A program made the position numbers and the translations under genes. A DNA stretch of 54,512 bases from Bacteroidota bacterium (GTDB lineage Bacteria; Bacteroidota; Bacteroidia; Chitinophagales; LD1): positions 1 to 54,512 of the forward strand of contig JAFDYN010000003.1 in NCBI GenBank assembly GCA_018267385.1, in the 5' to 3' direction. The notes under the pieces were generated by a model. The model was not told the DNA's origin, did not search any database, and saw nothing but the letters and a program-made list of their open reading frames with translations. This document shows positions 1 to 8,101 of the stretch, piece by piece. How positions within the stretch are numbered: the first letter of the stretch is position 1; each line of letters starts with the position of its first letter.

Positions 1-110
1 TACTAAATACTCTCTACTAAATACTAAATACTAAATACTAAATACTAAATACTAAATACTAAATACTAAATACTAAATACTAAATACTAAATACTAAATA
101 CTAAATACTA
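1..110. repeat. Heptamer tandem array (TACTAAA)n
   Basis: From base 15 to about 110 the 7-base unit TACTAAA repeats without change for about 13.6 copies. Bases 1-14 hold one more unit plus a variant. The array runs off the left window edge, so its full length is unknown. The last unit supplies the stop codon (bases 108-110 on the minus strand) of the neighbouring phage-like gene. A period of 7 is not a multiple of 3, and units would bring stop codons in most frames. Confidence 0.97.
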
Positions 111-713
111 GCTCTGGCACTCCAGCAGCTTAAAGCACCCTTTCCTATAGTCAGCCTCTATCTGGTATTTGATAGAGAAAAGTATCTGCTCCGGCTTCAG
201 GTCATAGGGTATGCCCTTGTATTCTTCTTTGAAGACCTGCTCGCGGTTTAGGTTGCTGCCTTGTAGCACAGCGGCCACCCGTGAGAGCTGGTAGCCGGCG
301 TATTGATCCGGGGCGATAGTATCGGGGAAGTTTGACGTGATCAGCGCCTCCAGGTCCTCTTGGCTCAGCGAGATGCGGTTGCTCCAGGCAGCCACTACCA
401 GCTTCACATCAGTTTTCTCTGTCACCTCATTCTGCCGATCACCAAAGCTGCCCGCCGGCTTCATTGTATAGGTCTTGGAGAGGACACGGTGATAGAGCGT
501 GATAGGGTAGGTATCGCTGATGCTGATGTCCGTGCCATCACCTGCCAGGTCCACCAGCACAGGATATTGCACCACAGTATTGCGGTCATCATCACGCCGC
601 GTCGCATCATGTGCTATACCGGCCATCATGCCATTAGAAAATCGCGCATCACACAAACAATGCGCTGAGATATGATCATTGATGATCTGGATCAGGGTGG
701 AGGTAAAGGGCAT
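108..713 (-). CDS. Hypothetical protein of phage-like structural module
   Basis: A 201-residue protein with no signal peptide or membrane segment that I can see and no family I recognise. It is the last gene of a leftward run of four (scaffold-like, capsid-like, 331-residue unknown, this one). In phages this position after the capsid gene often holds small head-completion or neck proteins, so that is the best guess, by position only. The start at 713 has an AAACCT stretch directly before ATG, as do the starts at 1815 and 4133. The stop codon lies inside the last TACTAAA repeat unit, so the original C-terminus may have been lost or changed by the repeat. Confidence 0.6.
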   Translation of the reverse strand: MPFTSTLIQIINDHISAHCLCDARFSNGMMAGIAHDATRRDDDRNTVVQYPVLVDLAGDGTDISISDTYPITLYHRVLSKTYTMKPAGSFGDRQNEVTEKTDVKLVVAAWSNRISLSQEDLEALITSNFPDTIAPDQYAGYQLSRVAAVLQGSNLNREQVFKEEYKGIPYDLKPEQILFSIKYQIEADYRKGCFKLLECQS

Positions 714-784
714 AGGTTTTTGTGAAATATAGTTTTAAGTAATTGATTGAAAAAGATCGGCGGGTAGGATTAAGTTTTGTATTT

Positions 785-818
785 CCCCTTCGTCCCCCGC
801 CCCTCGTCCTCCGTCCCC
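785..818 (-). other. G-rich tract after a stop codon
   Basis: On the minus strand this is an almost pure purine tract with several runs of four or five G, beginning two bases after the stop codon of the 331-residue gene. The runs could form a G-quadruplex in DNA or transcript. A similar tract lies at 3232-3260 after the scaffold-like gene. Function unknown. Confidence 0.5.
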
Positions 819-819
819 T

Positions 820-1815
820 TTACGGTATCGCCTCCACCCGCTTCACCTGCTCGTCACACTCTATGCACCAGTCACCGGACAGATGGATCGAGTCTACGAA
901 GGTCAGCAGCTCATTCAGGAAGTCCTGCTTCAGTTGATTGCGCAGGTCCTTGGCACGCGTCAGGTCCACAGTGGTGTATCGGTTGATCCGGTCGGTGTAG
1001 ATGCGCTCCTGCATCAGCTCGGCACCTAGCAGGTACCACCAGGCTGTGGCGAGTTCTTTTTTATAGTTGCACACCAGAACGTCAAAGCTGCACTGCAGCC
1101 CGATAGTAGCCGTGAGCCCATAGGTATCATACCCTTCGATAAACTGCCCGCCGGCATAGCTTGCCCCCTGTATATACAGATGCGACCAGAACCAATCATA
1201 CGACGCCCAGAAGCGGCCATCGAGGTCCTGACTATCGAGTTGTAGTGATACCGAGTCTACATGCGTGGCATCGTAGGCTATATACAGCATCGCGCTGTCC
1301 GCATATTTTTTATTGATCGTCACATCATTCCATCCCGCTTGCGGTGTGATGGAGAAGGTATCCAGCAGTGCCAGCGTTGTATCATGCACCTCATAGACAT
1401 AGAGCGGGATCGTCGTATTCGGCACCGGGTCTTTCAGGTACAGATGCAACTTGTCTATCGGTATATAGTGAAAGGGGGATTTCAGATAGTAGCAGTCTAC
1501 CAGTATGCCGCGCAGCGTACCCGCTTCGGCAGGTGTGATAGCCGTAGCATCCACACTATTGGATAGCTGAAAGGCCTCACTGATCCTTTTCAGCCGGTAG
1601 CGTTTCGCCATCGCATTGGTAAATGCCGTCTCAAAGATCTTTGCCGAGCGGCGCTGCACTGTATTCCACACGTCTATGAATGTCGCATGCTCCGAGTTGG
1701 CTATGTCTGTGATCTGTGATACCGTGATACCCGGCAGGTCATTGATATACATACCGCTCTCCGGCACCGTGCCGCCCTGCGTCCGCAGTCCGATATAGTC
1801 TATTAGGCAGTCCAT
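820..1815 (-). CDS. Hypothetical protein, possible phage connector
   Basis: A 331-residue soluble protein without recognised motifs. It has a helical, Lys/Arg-rich stretch near residues 80-100 and a C-terminal helix followed by a CIEC pair near the end. No signal peptide. It follows the capsid-like gene on the same strand after 167 bases that contain a strong hairpin repeat (1934-1958). Gene order suggests a head-tail connector or neck role, but this is inference from position; I cannot name a family. The start ATG at 1815 is preceded by AAAACCT, matching its neighbours. The stop is followed at once by a G-rich tract. Confidence 0.6.
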   Translation of the reverse strand: MDCLIDYIGLRTQGGTVPESGMYINDLPGITVSQITDIANSEHATFIDVWNTVQRRSAKIFETAFTNAMAKRYRLKRISEAFQLSNSVDATAITPAEAGTLRGILVDCYYLKSPFHYIPIDKLHLYLKDPVPNTTIPLYVYEVHDTTLALLDTFSITPQAGWNDVTINKKYADSAMLYIAYDATHVDSVSLQLDSQDLDGRFWASYDWFWSHLYIQGASYAGGQFIEGYDTYGLTATIGLQCSFDVLVCNYKKELATAWWYLLGAELMQERIYTDRINRYTTVDLTRAKDLRNQLKQDFLNELLTFVDSIHLSGDWCIECDEQVKRVEAIP

Positions 1816-1922
1816 AGGTTTTGTCTATTATATTTTAGAGGTGATAGATGAGGTCTGAAAATAGCGGGAGGCTTAGCTATCCTCCCGCCGTAGGTTTTTC
1901 AGTAGTTAGAGCACTTAGCTAT

Positions 1923-1980
1923 CTCACCCGGTTCTTCCCTCTCCCTCGGAGAGGGAAGATGCCGAAGGCAGAAGGGTGAG
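1923..1980. repeat. Dispersed repeat with 11-bp hairpin
   Basis: Contains a perfect 11-bp stem (1934-1944 with 1948-1958, 3-base loop) built from CTTCCCTCTCC, with outer CTCACCC/GGGTGAG arms (1923-1929, 1974-1980). A near-identical copy of about 50 bases in the opposite orientation lies at 51767-51815, and a degenerate one at 54403-54435, so it is a dispersed repeat family. Here it sits between the capsid-like gene and the next gene and could reduce read-through. Confidence 0.8.
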
Positions 1981-1982
1981 GT

Positions 1983-3155
1983 TTACGGTATAGACACCGC
2001 ATCATTAGTGATCAGGTAGCGCAGGGCGCCATTGCTGCCGTGCAGCGTATCACTGCCGTTGTAGATGCTGGTATCGAGCTGGTAGAGGCCATAGGTCTTA
2101 GAGATGGTCACAGTCCAGCCGGCGTTGAGCGTTTGTACATTGCCATATGGCAGTGCCACATCATAGCCACACGGAGAGAAGCGCATCTCTACGTCAAAAG
2201 CCATCGTAGCCGGTGTACCGCTGCCGGTCTCTATAGGCAGCACGATCTGGAATGCCTGGTACGTACCATAGTCCAGCCGCTTGAAGCCCACGAGCCTGTT
2301 CACATCGATGAAGCCCACCGAGCCTTGTGAGAAGACCCCGATCATATTCTGGCCAAATGGCGTGCTGCCTGAGGCGGTCTTAGGATCGTAGTAGAAACGG
2401 TAGTCGCCTGTATTCACAGCGTTGTTCAGGCCGCTGAGGCCTGCGGTCACAGAGCCTGCATCATTGTGGCGTGAGAACTGGTGAAACAGTCCATTGCCCA
2501 CGATACTCAGGCCGCCATAGAGCTCGTTCAGTTCTGCTTCATACAGCAGCTGAGCGACACCCTGCGTCAGGTCAAATACATTCGCGTCCTTATTGATATT
2601 CACCAGGCGCGTATTGGCAGGTGTGCCTGTAGGGCCGTTATCCGGCAGCACATTGCGGCCAAAGCTCACGCTATTCACCAGGTCATAGTCTATCTGGTCT
2701 ATCAGGCCCGGTATCTGAGACATGATGAGGCGTACAAATTCCTCCATGAGCGGTGAGCTCGAGCCCTCTACAGACTGGCGTGACACAGCCTCTGCCGTAT
2801 AGCGCTCCAGAAAGTCCGTAGGAAGTGAGAAGGAGATCTGCGCGTACTTAGGTGCCTGCAGCGTGTATTCCTTGCGCAGTGGTGTAGTGCCTTGCGTATC
2901 GTAGTCGCGTGTGGTCTGTACGCCGCTGCGGGTGCTGCGCTCGTAGGTCCAGTAGCGGATATCGCTCACCTGGCCCAGGCTGTTATTGAGGCGCAGGCGT
3001 TCATAGTCCGGTATCTGTATATCCGGACTCTGCTCCACGGCCAGGCGGAGCATACCTGCGGGTGTGATCTTCACCGAGGGGTCGTTGGCCCCGATAAAGG
3101 TTTTGAGGTCTTGCAGCAGGTATGGTGCAATCCCCTGTGTGAGAGTTACTGACAT
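1983..3155 (-). CDS. Putative phage major capsid-like protein
   Basis: A 390-residue soluble protein. It is rich in beta-type and acidic/aromatic segments, with a long helical stretch near residues 130-165 (a spine-like helix followed by an IDQIDYDLVNSV segment), and lacks any signal peptide. Size, composition and position immediately after a coiled-coil scaffold-like gene fit an HK97-fold major capsid protein. I do not see a diagnostic motif, so the call rests on size, gene order and general look. No terminase, portal or protease gene lies upstream: the scaffold-like gene starts the operon. It could belong to a prophage remnant, a gene-transfer-agent-like particle or another capsid-like nanocompartment. 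Confidence 0.5.
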   Translation of the reverse strand: MSVTLTQGIAPYLLQDLKTFIGANDPSVKITPAGMLRLAVEQSPDIQIPDYERLRLNNSLGQVSDIRYWTYERSTRSGVQTTRDYDTQGTTPLRKEYTLQAPKYAQISFSLPTDFLERYTAEAVSRQSVEGSSSPLMEEFVRLIMSQIPGLIDQIDYDLVNSVSFGRNVLPDNGPTGTPANTRLVNINKDANVFDLTQGVAQLLYEAELNELYGGLSIVGNGLFHQFSRHNDAGSVTAGLSGLNNAVNTGDYRFYYDPKTASGSTPFGQNMIGVFSQGSVGFIDVNRLVGFKRLDYGTYQAFQIVLPIETGSGTPATMAFDVEMRFSPCGYDVALPYGNVQTLNAGWTVTISKTYGLYQLDTSIYNGSDTLHGSNGALRYLITNDAVSIP

Positions 3156-3231
3156 GTTGTTTTAGTTGTTTTGAGCTGCCCTGAAAGCTGTGAAGACAGG
3201 CCGGAGATTCAGGAGCAAATTATTTGTATTC

Positions 3232-3260
3232 ACCCCCGTCCTTCGCCCTTCGTCCCTCGC
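3232..3260 (-). other. G-rich tract after a stop codon
   Basis: Purine-rich (G-run) tract on the minus strand, directly after the stop codon of the scaffold-like gene. It resembles the tract at 785-818 after another gene of the same module. It may be a copy of the same short dispersed repeat. Confidence 0.5.
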
Positions 3261-4133
3261 TCACCTCGCATCCATCTCCGCTATCGCGCGGATATTAGAT
3301 GCCGGTATGCGGCCCTGGGCAGGGATGTGTGAGAGAAAGGTAGTACCCGATGGTCGTGGCGTGACCGGGTCGTTGATCTGTAGTACTCCCTTAGACGCGA
3401 GAAAGCCATCCAGGAAGTCGTTGAAGTCTATCATTCGCCCGCTCTCCTGATATGGCTGGTCCGGTGTGGATGCGCTCATCAGTCGGAGGGCTTGAGTGTC
3501 TTTGTCTAGTTGTACTGTAGCGCCCTTGCTCAGCAGGTGTGCCTCCAGCAGCGCACGTGCATCATCACTATTCTCCTTCGGAGAAAGTTTTGTATTCGCA
3601 TACTTGCGCGTGGTAAGCGCCGAGCGCAGCGCAAAGTCCGTCAGTCTTTGCTCGCTTTCTTTTTGCGTCAGAGCTATGCGCTCATCCGCTTGCTGCTGCA
3701 TAGTAGATAGTTGCGTATTCAGTTCATCCATCTTCTGCTGTATGCTGCGTTTTTCTGCTGCCGTATGGGCGGTAGCTTTTTGAGCTTCCAGCTCCCGTGT
3801 TTTCTCCAGTACGCGGCGCAGGCGGGTATAGCTGTTCTTTTGCCCTGCTATCTCGGTACGCATATCATCAGGGGCGTTCAGCTCATCCAGCCAGCGCTCT
3901 ATCTCTGTATCCACAGGATTGAGAGACTGCTGGCGGAAGTGGCGCTGCAGGTCTGTATTACTGCGCGCTTCTTCGGCAGTCAGCATTCCGGATAGTGCCT
4001 GCGTGATATCCGCGTGCACATCATCATTGATCTCTGTAGTCAATGATAGCATATCGGCAAAACGCGGGTCAGCAGGATTGAGATTGGCGCGGCGCAGTAT
4101 ATCCGCCAGTAGTGAAGAGAGTTTTTGTGACAT
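3261..4133 (-). CDS. Putative phage scaffold-like protein
   Basis: A 290-residue, highly charged protein. Residues about 85-160 form a Gln/Lys/Glu-rich coiled coil (ELEAQKATAHTAAEKRS and following), and the C-terminus holds a short conserved-looking segment (DFNDFLDGFLASKGVLQI). This layout is typical of phage scaffolding or minor structural proteins encoded just before the capsid gene, which is the case here. I chose ATG at 4133 rather than the longer frame to 4199. The promoter -7 box at 4156-4163 would place the transcript start inside the longer frame, and AACAACCT precedes this ATG as at the neighbouring genes. Confidence 0.5.
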   Translation of the reverse strand: MSQKLSSLLADILRRANLNPADPRFADMLSLTTEINDDVHADITQALSGMLTAEEARSNTDLQRHFRQQSLNPVDTEIERWLDELNAPDDMRTEIAGQKNSYTRLRRVLEKTRELEAQKATAHTAAEKRSIQQKMDELNTQLSTMQQQADERIALTQKESEQRLTDFALRSALTTRKYANTKLSPKENSDDARALLEAHLLSKGATVQLDKDTQALRLMSASTPDQPYQESGRMIDFNDFLDGFLASKGVLQINDPVTPRPSGTTFLSHIPAQGRIPASNIRAIAEMDAR

Positions 4134-4155
4134 AGGTTGTTTAAAATTGACAATG

Positions 4156-4187
4156 CAAAGATAAGTATAAAATGCTAAATATGCAAA
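4156..4187 (-). promoter_or_regulatory. Bacteroidota promoter for the phage-like operon
   Basis: On the minus strand TATCTTTG (4156-4163) matches the TAnnTTTG -7 box. A TTTG -33 element lies 20 bases upstream (4184-4187), the best-formed pair in the window. The transcript would start about 15 bases before the scaffold-like ATG at 4133, so the structural module appears to have its own host-type promoter. Confidence 0.7.
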
Positions 4188-4259
4188 TATAGCTGTCATT
4201 ATACTTATTCACCTTTTTGTGGATAATTCTTCTCTCGCCGATGTTTCGTAACTTTAATA

Positions 4260-5006
4260 ATGATGAGAAAGCTCTTGCTTTTGACAGCTATGTTTTTTTC
4301 GCTATCAGCCTCAGCGCAGCGCATACAGGTGTATGGCAAAGCTACCCAGGCAGGGCAGGGAGCGGCAGGCGTCATGATCCTCATCTTTGAGGGAGACAAA
4401 CTGAGCCGCAGGCTCGTCACTGATAAAACTGGTACCTACAGGTTTTATACCAGCGGATTTGATTATACCATTTTTTATTACAAGCCCGGTATGCTGCCGC
4501 GGTCCTACCATATTATCAATAAGGTGCCGGACGAGACGGTCAAATTTCCCGTAGACCTGGAGGTAGAGCCTGTAGAAATGAGTGCGGATTCCTTTGCCGC
4601 CAGGACTGCGGCAGTGGGTGGTAGCCGGCCGGAATTATCACGCATGTATATCACGGCCGTTTATGAGTATGAGAAGCACGCTTCGCGAAAAGATACCTTC
4701 TCTCGCAATACGCGCCGGGCACTGATACGGCAGGCGCTGGCAGAGCGGGAACGCTTCGCTCACTTCAAAAAAACTACCGCGCCGCCGGACAGGGATAGTA
4801 CACAGCGCACCTCTATCATCATCGGTCCAGACCGGTATGAAGAGGTCACCGATGCCACGGGGGCAAAGCGCTACTATAAAAATGACAAGCCCATCACTGA
4901 GATCACTTTTCGCTTTGAGACCACCCGCCGCTATGAGGGCGTGCTGAAAAATAAGCGCGATGTCAGGAAATTTGAGAAGTATGACGCGATGAAGCATGTG
5001 AAGTAG
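4260..5006 (+). CDS. Secreted protein, carboxypeptidase-regulatory-like N-terminus
   Basis: A 248-residue protein with a clear signal peptide ending near SASAQ (residue 19). Residues about 22-95 look like a carboxypeptidase-regulatory/transthyretin-like fold (VYGKATQAGQGAAGVMILIF, then a TGTYRF turn), common in exported Bacteroidota proteins. The rest is charged, Arg/Lys-rich and unrecognised. It probably resides in the periplasm. It is divergent from the phage-like operon; a TAACTTTA near-match to the -7 box lies just before the ATG. Start could be 4260 or 4263. Confidence 0.75.
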   Translation: MMRKLLLLTAMFFSLSASAQRIQVYGKATQAGQGAAGVMILIFEGDKLSRRLVTDKTGTYRFYTSGFDYTIFYYKPGMLPRSYHIINKVPDETVKFPVDLEVEPVEMSADSFAARTAAVGGSRPELSRMYITAVYEYEKHASRKDTFSRNTRRALIRQALAERERFAHFKKTTAPPDRDSTQRTSIIIGPDRYEEVTDATGAKRYYKNDKPITEITFRFETTRRYEGVLKNKRDVRKFEKYDAMKHVK

Positions 5007-5067
5007 CCATTCTTTTTTGATGTAAGAATACAGCAGCCCGTCCGTCTGATCAGTACAACCCACTGCC

Positions 5068-5574
5068 ATGACCCGGATATTTTCAGTGCTTTCTCTCTTC
5101 GTTATTCTCATGGCACTCACGCAGTGCCGCAAGACTACTGTTGTCACCACTCCGGAGACTGACGCTGCACTATTTGCCAAAGCTACCAGCACTGATTTTA
5201 CCTATTATAAGAATGATACGCAGGTCCACGCCTCCTCATCGCAATCTGCTTATAGTGGTTATTTCCGTGTGCGGTTCAATGCTATCGCGCTCTCTGCACT
5301 CACAGATAATGGTAAACTACCCGCAGGTGGTACTTTCCCGCAGGGATCACTGATCGTGAAGGAGCTTCACAATGACAGCAGTGGCACTCAGTTGCATGGC
5401 TACGCTATCATGGAGAAACTATCCTCAGATACCTCGCAGGCCGATGGCTGGGTCTGGTCTGAGGTCAATACTGCAGGCACAGGCTACACTATCCATAATA
5501 AAGGTGCGATCTGCACCGGCTGCCATAGCGTAGATGACCGTGACCGCGTGCGTCTGTTTGATCTGTTTCCATAA
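5068..5574 (+). CDS. Cytochrome P460-like lipoprotein
   Basis: A 168-residue protein with a lipoprotein-type signal (ALTQC, Cys20). The mature part has a FPQGSLIVKEL segment, a YAIMEKL strand, a GWVWSEV segment and a C-terminal CTGCH heme-attachment motif followed by DRDRVRLFDLF. This order matches the cytochrome P460 family, which binds a covalently attached c-type heme at CxxCH. Electron transfer or small nitrogen-oxide chemistry in the outer periplasm is possible but not shown. Single gene, 61 bases after the preceding ORF. Confidence 0.7.
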   Translation: MTRIFSVLSLFVILMALTQCRKTTVVTTPETDAALFAKATSTDFTYYKNDTQVHASSSQSAYSGYFRVRFNAIALSALTDNGKLPAGGTFPQGSLIVKELHNDSSGTQLHGYAIMEKLSSDTSQADGWVWSEVNTAGTGYTIHNKGAICTGCHSVDDRDRVRLFDLFP

Positions 5575-5769
5575 AATATCTCTGTCCTTCATAAATCTTA
5601 GACCGGAAATCGGAAGCCTGAAGACGCCGGAGAGATATGAGAGCGGCACCGCGATCGGCTCAGTGACAGGCTTTCAGCGGAATATGACAAAGTTATGTGG
5701 CACTGCCATGTGCTATTGCTTCATTTCTGTAGCTTGCATATTCCCCGTAGAAATATTTTCATTTGCGCC

Positions 5770-6927
5770 ATGTTCAGCTTCACTTCACTACAGAAAGTTA
5801 TTTCTATTTTTCTGCTCGCGCTCATAGCACATAGCGCCTCCGCCGGGATCAATATCTCAATGGCCGCCGCGCATGTACTGGTCAATGGTATCCCTGCGGA
5901 TAGTATGACCTCGCTGGTGACTATACGCCGTATTACAGGAGCTGAGCACGGGCGTTTTCTGAGCTGGGACAAGTATGGATGCTGGTATATCTATGATAGC
6001 GCGGGAGTGGCCTTTCGCTGGAACCGTGATACGACCAGGCTCCTGTGTATCGCCACTACTCATCACGCTGTGCACACCCCTGCCTATAGCCCTTCGCACA
6101 ATATGACAGGCGCGCTCAGCTATCTGGGCGTTCCGCTCACTACTACGCAGAATATCTGGTCTCTGCTCCGTCGCGCCGCAGGCCATGTGGTCTCTATCGC
6201 TCCGGATCTCTCCTCAGCTTGTATCGCGCATGGCGGCTATGATGTGCAGGTCACCTGGTGGCGGGCGGGCTGCGATCCGCCGAATGTCAAAGAGGGTGAG
6301 CCCTTTGCTATGCTCCACAAGCAGCGGCTGGAGTCATGTACCATCTATCTGTGTGGTACTACAGATATGACACATCACAGGCCACTCACAGCGTACGGCG
6401 TCAGAGACAGGCTTTATCTCAACGGCAGGCCCGCACCGGATAGCCTCTATGCAGAGGCAGATTTCGTGCCGGAGTCAAATCCATGCAGCACAGATTTTCT
6501 CAGCGTGAGTAGCCTTGGTACATTGGAGAGCCGGTTTGCGCTTAGAGATCGTGATTCCATCAGTGCATTATATGAGTTCTACAAAGATTATCTACCTGCC
6601 CATCATTTTGAGTTGAGCATGGGCGACGAGAGCAGCTATGTAGAGGTGATAGACGAGGACTATCTCAATCGGGAGGGCTATAGCCTCATGGAGAGCGGCT
6701 ACTTCACTGCTGCCGTTGCAGTTTTTCAGTTGAATAAGGAATTTCATCCGGAGAGCTACAATGCGCGCGACAGCTATGCAGAGGCGCTTCTGGCTGATGG
6801 CCGCATCTCTGAGGCGATGTTCGAGTATGTTTTTGCGCTGGGCCAAAACCCCGATGACGACTACTCATCACGCTCTACCTATTACTATAGTACCCGTCAT
6901 CTGGCACTGATCCTGGGCAGGCGCTGA
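5770..6927 (+). CDS. Secreted protein with C-terminal TPR-like segment
   Basis: 385 residues from the ATG at 5770, chosen because it begins a good signal peptide (VISIFLLALIAHSASA); the longer frame from 5695 adds an unlikely Cys/His-rich leader. The middle is unrecognised. Residues about 305-380 hold TPR-like helices (SLMESGYFTAAVAVFQLNKE, then NARDSYAEALLADGRI) of the type seen at the C-terminus of many exported Bacteroidota esterases and hydrolases. No catalytic motif was found in the rest. Function unknown. Confidence 0.65.
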   Translation: MFSFTSLQKVISIFLLALIAHSASAGINISMAAAHVLVNGIPADSMTSLVTIRRITGAEHGRFLSWDKYGCWYIYDSAGVAFRWNRDTTRLLCIATTHHAVHTPAYSPSHNMTGALSYLGVPLTTTQNIWSLLRRAAGHVVSIAPDLSSACIAHGGYDVQVTWWRAGCDPPNVKEGEPFAMLHKQRLESCTIYLCGTTDMTHHRPLTAYGVRDRLYLNGRPAPDSLYAEADFVPESNPCSTDFLSVSSLGTLESRFALRDRDSISALYEFYKDYLPAHHFELSMGDESSYVEVIDEDYLNREGYSLMESGYFTAAVAVFQLNKEFHPESYNARDSYAEALLADGRISEAMFEYVFALGQNPDDDYSSRSTYYYSTRHLALILGRR

Positions 6928-6939
6928 CGGGCGGCATTC

Positions 6940-7980
6940 TCACATTTTTTTCATCAGGCCTATGGTGCTGAGCTTGATGCACTGGCGTGTCACCAGCGTA
7001 TCACCCAGGTCATCCCAGATGATATTAGGCACTCTGCCGGGGCGTATGGTGCCTGCATTCACCAGGCTATCTATGAAGGCCGGTAGCTGTGCATTAGCAT
7101 GGGCAGCACCCTTGCGGATAGTAGTAGGGGAGTTAGGGTCAAAGGCGCCACGCACAGCCTGTGGATTGTGCTGCGTGATCTGCCAGCAGAACTGAAACAG
7201 CGCGTCCCCGTTCTTCATATATCCTGCAAAATTACGAAGCTGGTGCTCGTGCAGCTCCGGGTAGTGGTTGTCATTGCTCCAGCCACCCGCCATCGGTATC
7301 AGGCGCTGGTCAAACCAGCCTTGCATCTCTGCCTCAGGTGTGTGAGGTCCCCCTTCTAGTATGATGAGTACTTTGCCGTGGCCATCATCACCTATGATCT
7401 TCTCCAGTGGAATATTTATAAAGTGCTTGAGACCCGTAGCATCCGTCGTATTGCGGTAGATCCTGTCGCCCAGCTCAGCCTGCAGCAGGTGCAGCAGCGC
7501 CGTATCGGTAGGAGAGGAGTGGCAGTAGTGGCTGATTTGCAGTATCACCAGCTCGCGGTGCTGATCTACAAAGACGCGCGTATCCCGCAGCATATTGCGC
7601 AGCAGGTCTCCCTTGCAGCCCAGGCCGTCGCAGCGCGTACAGTGCTCTGTGTAGAAGTCCCCCTTGAAGAACACAGGCCGTACATCATAGATGCGCAGGC
7701 CGGCCTCCAGTTGATTTTTCATGGTGAGGTACTGCGTCTGTGTATTGCCATGATTGGCAAAGGCCGTACAGTACTGCGTGATATACATCGCTGCGTCATG
7801 GGAGCCGGGTATGCAGATGTCTGACAGTGTGGCATTGTAGTGCGCATTGGTCAGCTCATGCATCCAGTCACAGGTAGAGACAGTGGCCTGGCAGAAGTCC
7901 GCTGTTTTATTGGCAGTATCGTATTGTGCCTTGCAGCCACAGAGTAGGAGGCAGAGCAGCACAGGGATCAATGGACGCAT
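6940..7980 (-). CDS. PI-PLC X-domain-like lipoprotein
   Basis: 346 residues from the ATG at 7980, which gives a short lipoprotein signal (LIPVLLCLLLCGC). Upstream in-frame ATGs are less likely. The motif DICIPGSHDAAMY carries the histidine typical of phosphatidylinositol-specific phospholipase C X-domains, followed by RIYDVRPVFF and FYTEHC in the expected order. Known family members cleave phosphoinositides or GPI anchors, or act on related phosphodiesters; the substrate here is unknown. Several cysteines suggest disulfides. Probably attached to the outer membrane. Divergent from the M42 peptidase gene. Confidence 0.7.
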   Translation of the reverse strand: MRPLIPVLLCLLLCGCKAQYDTANKTADFCQATVSTCDWMHELTNAHYNATLSDICIPGSHDAAMYITQYCTAFANHGNTQTQYLTMKNQLEAGLRIYDVRPVFFKGDFYTEHCTRCDGLGCKGDLLRNMLRDTRVFVDQHRELVILQISHYCHSSPTDTALLHLLQAELGDRIYRNTTDATGLKHFINIPLEKIIGDDGHGKVLIILEGGPHTPEAEMQGWFDQRLIPMAGGWSNDNHYPELHEHQLRNFAGYMKNGDALFQFCWQITQHNPQAVRGAFDPNSPTTIRKGAAHANAQLPAFIDSLVNAGTIRPGRVPNIIWDDLGDTLVTRQCIKLSTIGLMKKM

Positions 7981-8101
7981 GGGCAAAGGATGAAGCATGA
8001 TGAATGGAATGATCATAAATATAGTAACTGGGCATTAGCATTTCTTACCTTTTGCGCATTCCCTCTATTTTCATTCCTTTGATCGCTCAAATCTACCTCT
8101 C

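Noticed and set aside
1..110. Possible CRISPR-like or att repeat
   Set aside because: Units are 7 bases with no spacers; a simple tandem repeat explains it.
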